Shown here in pieces: positions 59,946 to 64,000 of a stretch of DNA of 64,000 nucleotides. Both the position numbers and the translations under genes were made by a program. Below the pieces are notes generated by a model. That model was not told where the DNA came from. It did not search any database and saw only the letters and a list, made by a program, of their open reading frames with translations. The DNA is from Pseudobacteroides cellulosolvens ATCC 35603 = DSM 2933 (GTDB taxonomy: Bacteria > Bacillota > Clostridia > Acetivibrionales > DSM-2933): NCBI RefSeq assembly GCF_001262605.1, contig NZ_LGTC01000001.1, positions 5,032,001-5,096,000 of the forward strand, written 5' to 3'. How positions within the stretch are numbered: position 1 is the stretch's first letter; each line of letters opens with the position of its first letter.

Positions 59946-60428
59946 CTACACCTTCCAGTATTCCTGATCCCTGCATTCCTTTGGAGGAAATTCTCCACTG
60001 TAAATTAGCTCTAAAAGTTTATGTAGTTTTCGAAGTGAATCACATGCCTGTTCTTTTGTTATAATGTTTTCTTCAAGTGCATCGGCTACCTCATCAACAT
60101 CCAATACTCTTATTTCCCCATTGGGCAAAATTTTTACATCCACAAGAAGATCTGTGAGAGTATATGTATCCTTAACACTGTCATATTCCACATCAATTAT
60201 ATCGCAATACCAATATACGAAGTTTCCTTCTGGATCATAAAACCTGCTTATCTTATAGCCATCCTTCAAGAAGGCAAAAGAAACACCTCTATCTATATCT
60301 TTCCTCGCCTTGATGACCTTCCACCTGGTAATAATGAGGGAATCATCCCTATAAAGCATTTCATCCCCGGAAATATCCACTGTTTCAAATGGTATGAACC
60401 GTTTTCTAAGTATCGTAGGTTTTTTCAT
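59946..60428 (-). CDS. DUF402 domain protein
   Basis: This 160-residue protein of the DUF402 family (beta-barrel phosphatase-like fold; Ntdp/FomD relatives) has NFVYWYCDIIDVEYD and TLTDLLVDVKILPNGEI with conserved Asp residues. Some members hydrolyse nucleoside diphosphates or cytidylyl conjugates. The exact role here is unknown. Confidence 0.8.
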   Translation of the reverse strand: MKKPTILRKRFIPFETVDISGDEMLYRDDSLIITRWKVIKARKDIDRGVSFAFLKDGYKISRFYDPEGNFVYWYCDIIDVEYDSVKDTYTLTDLLVDVKILPNGEIRVLDVDEVADALEENIITKEQACDSLRKLHKLLELIYSGEFPPKECRDQEYWKV

Positions 60429-60735
60429 GACTTATATTCTCCCAAATAATTATTTTTTACTTTAATGTGGTTAATCCTCTTATGTAGACTATATTATAAC
60501 AAATTTAAACCATATAGGTAACAATTATATATTGAATTAAAAGAAAATAGAAAATCTAATATTTGTCTAAGTAATGGCTAAGAAATTACTAAGGAATTAC
60601 TTATATCACAGTTCTCTCATGTATTATTATGACTGTTCTTGTCAAATAATATTATTACCCATTTTATTCCACTTCAACTTAAACAGTGTTATAATATACC
60701 TACCATTTCATTATTTTTATCAGAGGAGAAGAACA

Positions 60736-61053
60736 TTGCTACAAAAGAGAACATGCAGTAACTGCATACGAGGAACAATTATTACTGTTAATAATGATGT
60801 ATTATGCAGGGATAATGGTGCTGTTGCCCCAGATTATTGCTGCTCAAAACACAAATTTGCGCCTTCTATACTGGGAGAAACCAAAAGCCAGTTAAAGTGC
60901 ATAAATTGTGAAAACTTCATATTGAATATAGCAAGTTCAAAGGATCACCCGTCAATTGGGGTATGCCAGCTTTTTACTGTTCGCCAGTTTGATGGTAAAA
61001 CCAAAAACGCCTGCTCAAAGTTCGTTAAAAGAAAGAATCTTGAAGTATCATAA
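60736..61053 (+). CDS. Cysteine-rich protein, unknown function
   Basis: This 105-residue protein has cysteine pairs (TCSNCIRG, CCSKH, KCINCENF) that look like two zinc sites. I do not know the family. The TTG at 60736 follows AGAGGAGAA; the open frame upstream is AT-rich and not protein-like. It precedes the lytic transglycosylase by 99 bases. Confidence 0.65.
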   Translation: MLQKRTCSNCIRGTIITVNNDVLCRDNGAVAPDYCCSKHKFAPSILGETKSQLKCINCENFILNIASSKDHPSIGVCQLFTVRQFDGKTKNACSKFVKRKNLEVS

Positions 61054-61152
61054 TTCCAAGACATAAATAGGATGTAAAGTGTTTTTGCTAAAAATACGAT
61101 ATATATATAGTAAAACAACTTTATGACTTTCTATGGTTGGAGGAGAGAATAT

Positions 61153-61851
61153 ATGTCATTAAGTGTCAATGATATTTTCGCACAAAAATTAAATGATATT
61201 CAAAGTAGAGTCCCCTTAAGGATGAATATGCCTTCAACTAAAACCTCATTTCAAAAAGTCCTTGAAGAAGAAACAAATAAAGATGCTGCAGCTGATGTAT
61301 CAGCATCTGATAATATCGCACCGGAAAAAAATACTTCTTCTGAAAAGATAACAGTGCCAAAAACAGCGGCTTATAACTCCATGAATACCAACAGGCTCAA
61401 AGCTGAGCTTTCAAGAGCAAATAGTTCCGCTTCAGTTCCAAAGGACAAGATAAAACAAATGGAGCTTATTAATACAGCAATCGAAGAAGCATCTCAAAAA
61501 TACGGTGTTGATGCAAATCTTATAAAGGCTGTTATAAAACAGGAATCAAGCTTTAATCCCTATGCCCTTTCAAGTGCTGGGGCACAGGGACTTATGCAGC
61601 TTATGCCTGGGACTGCAGCAGGTCTGAACGTTACAAATCCCTGGGATATAGAACAAAATATTGATGGCGGAACCAGATATTTGAGAGATCAGATAAATGC
61701 GTTCGGCGGCGATTTAAAACTTGCTCTGGCTGCCTATAATGCAGGTCCGGGTAATGTAAAAAAATATAATGGCGTTCCACCGTTTAATGAAACACAACAT
61801 TATGTTAAGGTAGTTATAAACAATTATAATGAATATAAAGACGAAAAATAA
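61153..61851 (+). CDS. Lytic transglycosylase (SLT domain)
   Basis: This 232-residue protein has a variable N-terminus (about 1-110) and a C-terminal SLT goose-lysozyme-like domain with catalytic Glu in IKQESSFNP. It also has ALSSAGAQGLMQLMPGTA and AYNAGPGNVKKYNG. It cleaves peptidoglycan glycan strands. No signal peptide is seen, so export or a role inside the spore or flagellar system is open. The ATG at 61153 follows GGAGGAGAG. Confidence 0.9.
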   Translation: MSLSVNDIFAQKLNDIQSRVPLRMNMPSTKTSFQKVLEEETNKDAAADVSASDNIAPEKNTSSEKITVPKTAAYNSMNTNRLKAELSRANSSASVPKDKIKQMELINTAIEEASQKYGVDANLIKAVIKQESSFNPYALSSAGAQGLMQLMPGTAAGLNVTNPWDIEQNIDGGTRYLRDQINAFGGDLKLALAAYNAGPGNVKKYNGVPPFNETQHYVKVVINNYNEYKDEK

Positions 61852-61852
61852 G

Positions 61853-61948
61853 TTATCAACAGGATTAATCCACATTATCCACATACTTATACACAGCTAA
61901 ATATGTCATATTTTGCTGTAGTTCAAGATTATTTCCACATTATTCACA
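61853..61948 (+). promoter_or_regulatory. Cluster of DnaA boxes
   Basis: Three exact TTATNCACA boxes (TTATCCACA 61875, TTATACACA 61887, TTATTCACA 61940) and three close ones (TTATCAACA 61853, TAATCCACA 61866, ATTTCCACA 61931) lie on the same strand within 96 bases, followed by AT-rich sequence. Between convergent genes, it may titrate DnaA or reactivate it. dnaA itself is not seen in the window. Confidence 0.7.
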
Positions 61949-62023
61949 CCTTTTAATTCAACATATTAACATTTTCATGTCATGAAATTATGTGTCGAAT
62001 TATGTAAATAAAGAGAGGTTTTT

Positions 62024-63051
62024 CTACTTTTCTCCCAACCTCAATCCTGGAACAGCATTTAATCTTAAATCACAAAAAGTGCCTTTAATAAACCCATAAT
62101 ATGCAGCACATGCAACCATAGCTGCATTATCCGTGCATAACACCGGACTTGGGTACAAAACTTCAATACCCTTTGCCTTTGCATGTTCCTTCATTTGTTT
62201 TCTCAAACATCTGTTGGATGCTACACCTCCGGCAAGAGTTATTTTATTTACTTCCATTTTTACCGCAGCATTTACGGTATTTTTAACAAGTACATCCACA
62301 ACGGCCTGCTGGAAGCTTGCAGATATATCATTAATGTCATATGCCTCACCTTTTTGTGAAAGGTTATGTAAGTGGTTTAGCACAGCAGTTTTAAGCCCGC
62401 TGAAACTGAAATCCAATGAACCTCCATCAAAATAAACCCTGGGGAAGTTAATGGCTTTAGGGTCTCCTTCACCTGCAGCTTTGTCAATAAGCGGCCTCCT
62501 GGGTATCCAAGTCCAATTGCCCTGGCAATTTTATCAAACGCCTCCCCAGCTGCATCGTCCCTGGTTTGTCCTAATATTTGGAATTTATCGTAAGACTCGA
62601 CATAAACTATATGACTATGACCGCCTGAAGCAACAAGACAAATAAAAGGCGGCTCCAATTCCTCATGCTGAATATAATTCGCAGCGATATGCCCCTCAAT
62701 GTGATGAACGCCTACAAGGGGCTTGTCTATGGCAAATGCAAGACCTTTTGCTGCTGAAAGTCCTACCAGCAGTGCACCAACAAGGCCTGGTCCATATGTA
62801 ACTCCAATGGCATCCAAATCCTTTAACTTAATTCCCGCTTTATCCAACGCCTCATCTATAACAGGAATCATCAGTTCAACATGCTTCCTTGAAGCAATTT
62901 CAGGAACAACCCCGCCATACTTCTGATGAAGGCTTATTTGCGAAGATATTATATTTGAAACAACCTTCCTGCCGTTTAAAACTATTGATGCTGAAGTTTC
63001 ATCACAACTCGTTTCAATTCCCATGATAAGTATATCTTTTTTTGTTTCCAT
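62024..63051 (-). pseudogene. tsaD: tRNA threonylcarbamoyladenosine protein TsaD, frameshifted
   Basis: This is the ASKHA-fold kinase-like enzyme that transfers threonylcarbamoyl to A37 of tRNA. The N-terminal part is intact (IMGIETSCDETSASI; HIEGHIAANY; SGGHSH) up to GLGYPGG. One base is missing at about 62493 (GGCCCG read as GGCCG), and the remaining codons continue in another frame (PLIDKAAGEGDPKAINFP, DFSFSGLKTAV) to the stop at 62024. With the base restored it is a normal protein of about 342 residues. Because tsaD is usually essential, a sequence error is the likely cause. The ATG at 63051 follows AAGGGAG. Confidence 0.88.
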
Positions 63052-63102
63052 GGCCTTAACTCCCTTATGCACATGTTCTGCTAAGTTATTTATTTAACAC
63101 TA

Positions 63103-63891
63103 CTAAAAATATATGTGGAAGAATAATTGATCCAGCACAACCAATCCACCTAATACAAACACATAATATGAAAATGATCTTAAATTACCCTTTGCTAGAA
63201 TCTTCAGCATAAACTTTATTGCAAAATATCCCGAAATTGCAGCTGCTACCATTCCTAGAAACAAAGGCATCATTTCAATTTGTACCGAAGCCTTGTCTTT
63301 TATTAGATCCAATCCTTCATCAGCTGCTGCGGCAAGAATAATTGGGATTGACAACAGGAATGAAAACCTTGCAGCAAATTCCCTGTTGAGTCCTCTGAAC
63401 AAAGCTCCCGCAATAGTGAGGCCAGATCTTGATATTGCAGGCATAATGGCTATTCCCTGGGCAATACCAATAAGCACTGCATCAGCCATAGTTGTTTCCT
63501 TTTCCCCTTTGTTCTTGGTTTTAATAGATTCAGCAAACCACAATATGAGTCCCGTAACTATAAATTCAATACCTAATGAAGCACCTGAATGCAAAAGATC
63601 CTCAATAATATTTTTAAGAGCAAATGCAATAGCCAGTGTAGGAATTGTTCCCACCACTATTAAAAGGGTAAGCTTGCTGAAGGGATTTTTTATAATTTCA
63701 ATAATATCCTTACGAAATACTGCAACTACGGCAATAAGAGTAGCAAGATGGACAGCTATGTCAAATGTAGCAACACCTTCCTTAAGCCCAAAAATCTGCT
63801 GAAATAATACCAAATGCCCTGAACTGCTTATTGGTAAAAACTCCGTCAAACCTTGAATTATTCCCAGTATAATACCTTGTAAAATATCCAT
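63103..63891 (-). CDS. uppP: Undecaprenyl-diphosphate phosphatase UppP
   Basis: This 262-residue integral membrane phosphatase recycles undecaprenyl carrier lipid for cell wall synthesis. Marks include GLTEFLPISSSGHLVL near the N-terminus and PAISRSGLTI near mid-protein, within about seven or eight membrane segments. The ATG at 63891 follows GAGGTGAGG. It lies 51 bases upstream of tsaD and may be cotranscribed with it. Confidence 0.95.
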   Translation of the reverse strand: MDILQGIILGIIQGLTEFLPISSSGHLVLFQQIFGLKEGVATFDIAVHLATLIAVVAVFRKDIIEIIKNPFSKLTLLIVVGTIPTLAIAFALKNIIEDLLHSGASLGIEFIVTGLILWFAESIKTKNKGEKETTMADAVLIGIAQGIAIMPAISRSGLTIAGALFRGLNREFAARFSFLLSIPIILAAAADEGLDLIKDKASVQIEMMPLFLGMVAAAISGYFAIKFMLKILAKGNLRSFSYYVFVLGGLVVLDQLFFHIYF

Positions 63892-64000
63892 TATTCCCTC
63901 ACCTCGTTGATTTTCTCTTTCTAAAATGAAATTACTTAATATATAAGATTTATAGCATTTTTAGTATATACTATAAATCTTACATTTCCCTTACAAATAA

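Noticed and set aside
61853..61948. Chromosome replication origin oriC
   Set aside because: DnaA boxes and AT-rich DNA are present, but no dnaA, dnaN, rpmH or other origin genes lie in the window, so I call only a DnaA-box cluster.

Overview
The window comes from a low-GC, spore-forming Firmicute of the Clostridia. This rests on a GerA/GerB/GerC germination operon, a Spo0E-type protein, CIRCE and CtsR heat-shock operators, strong GGAGG ribosome-binding sites and codon use. A relative of the Ruminiclostridium/Acetivibrio group is a guess. The genus cannot be read from the sequence.

Bases 1 to about 31,300 are a prophage or prophage remnant that has been invaded by other elements. Its early and replication genes run leftwards from a lysogeny switch at 27.5-31.3 kb (four XRE regulators, an ImmA/IrrE-type protease, palindromic operators). 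They include DUF4406, DUF2800, DUF2815, a family A DNA polymerase, DUF932, a SpoIIID-like regulator, a VapE primase/helicase, a VRR-NUC nuclease and an SNF2 helicase. After a terminator and a repeat-bearing promoter region comes the late start: an HNH endonuclease, a sigma factor, the small terminase, and then a DNA-modification cluster (PP-loop 'PAPS reductase' protein, two ParB-methyltransferase fusions, a radical SAM protein, a C5-cytosine methyltransferase). No large terminase or structural gene is seen; they may lie left of the window. The cytosine methyltransferase gene is cut in two by one three-recombinase (RIT) element, and a second, divergent RIT element abuts its 3' end.

Bases 31.3-38.7 kb are chromosomal: an HD-GYP phosphodiesterase, an Hsp20, a four-gene germination-receptor operon ending in a 53-residue membrane protein, and ribosomal protein L25/Ctc.

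Bases 38.7-57.2 kb form the most striking region, a leftward heat-shock island. A sigma-A promoter overlapped by a CIRCE operator (57.15-57.2 kb) precedes a GH130 glycoside phosphorylase, a mannose-1-phosphate guanylyltransferase-like enzyme, a GT4 glycosyltransferase, an (alpha/alpha)6-type protein, a phosphomannomutase, groES and groEL. A CtsR box and promoter (48.33-48.39 kb) precede two hsp20 genes, htrA, a membrane zinc peptidase, a CbpA-type J protein and clpB. A second CIRCE promoter (41.42-41.48 kb) precedes a secreted protein, a truncated nucleotidyltransferase and mannose-6-phosphate isomerase. Together these genes could form a closed mannose cycle (F6P, M6P, M1P, GDP-mannose, glycan, M1P) under heat-shock repressors. 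My leading hypothesis is a heat-inducible, phosphorylase-recycled mannan made alongside chaperones.

Bases 57.3-64 kb hold a degraded gene, tmRNA (ssrA), smpB, a PHP phosphoesterase, a DUF402 protein, a cysteine-rich protein, a lytic transglycosylase, a dense cluster of DnaA boxes, tsaD and uppP. Both clpB and tsaD are broken by loss of one C/G inside what should be a GGCC site, which looks more like a base-calling error than real gene loss.
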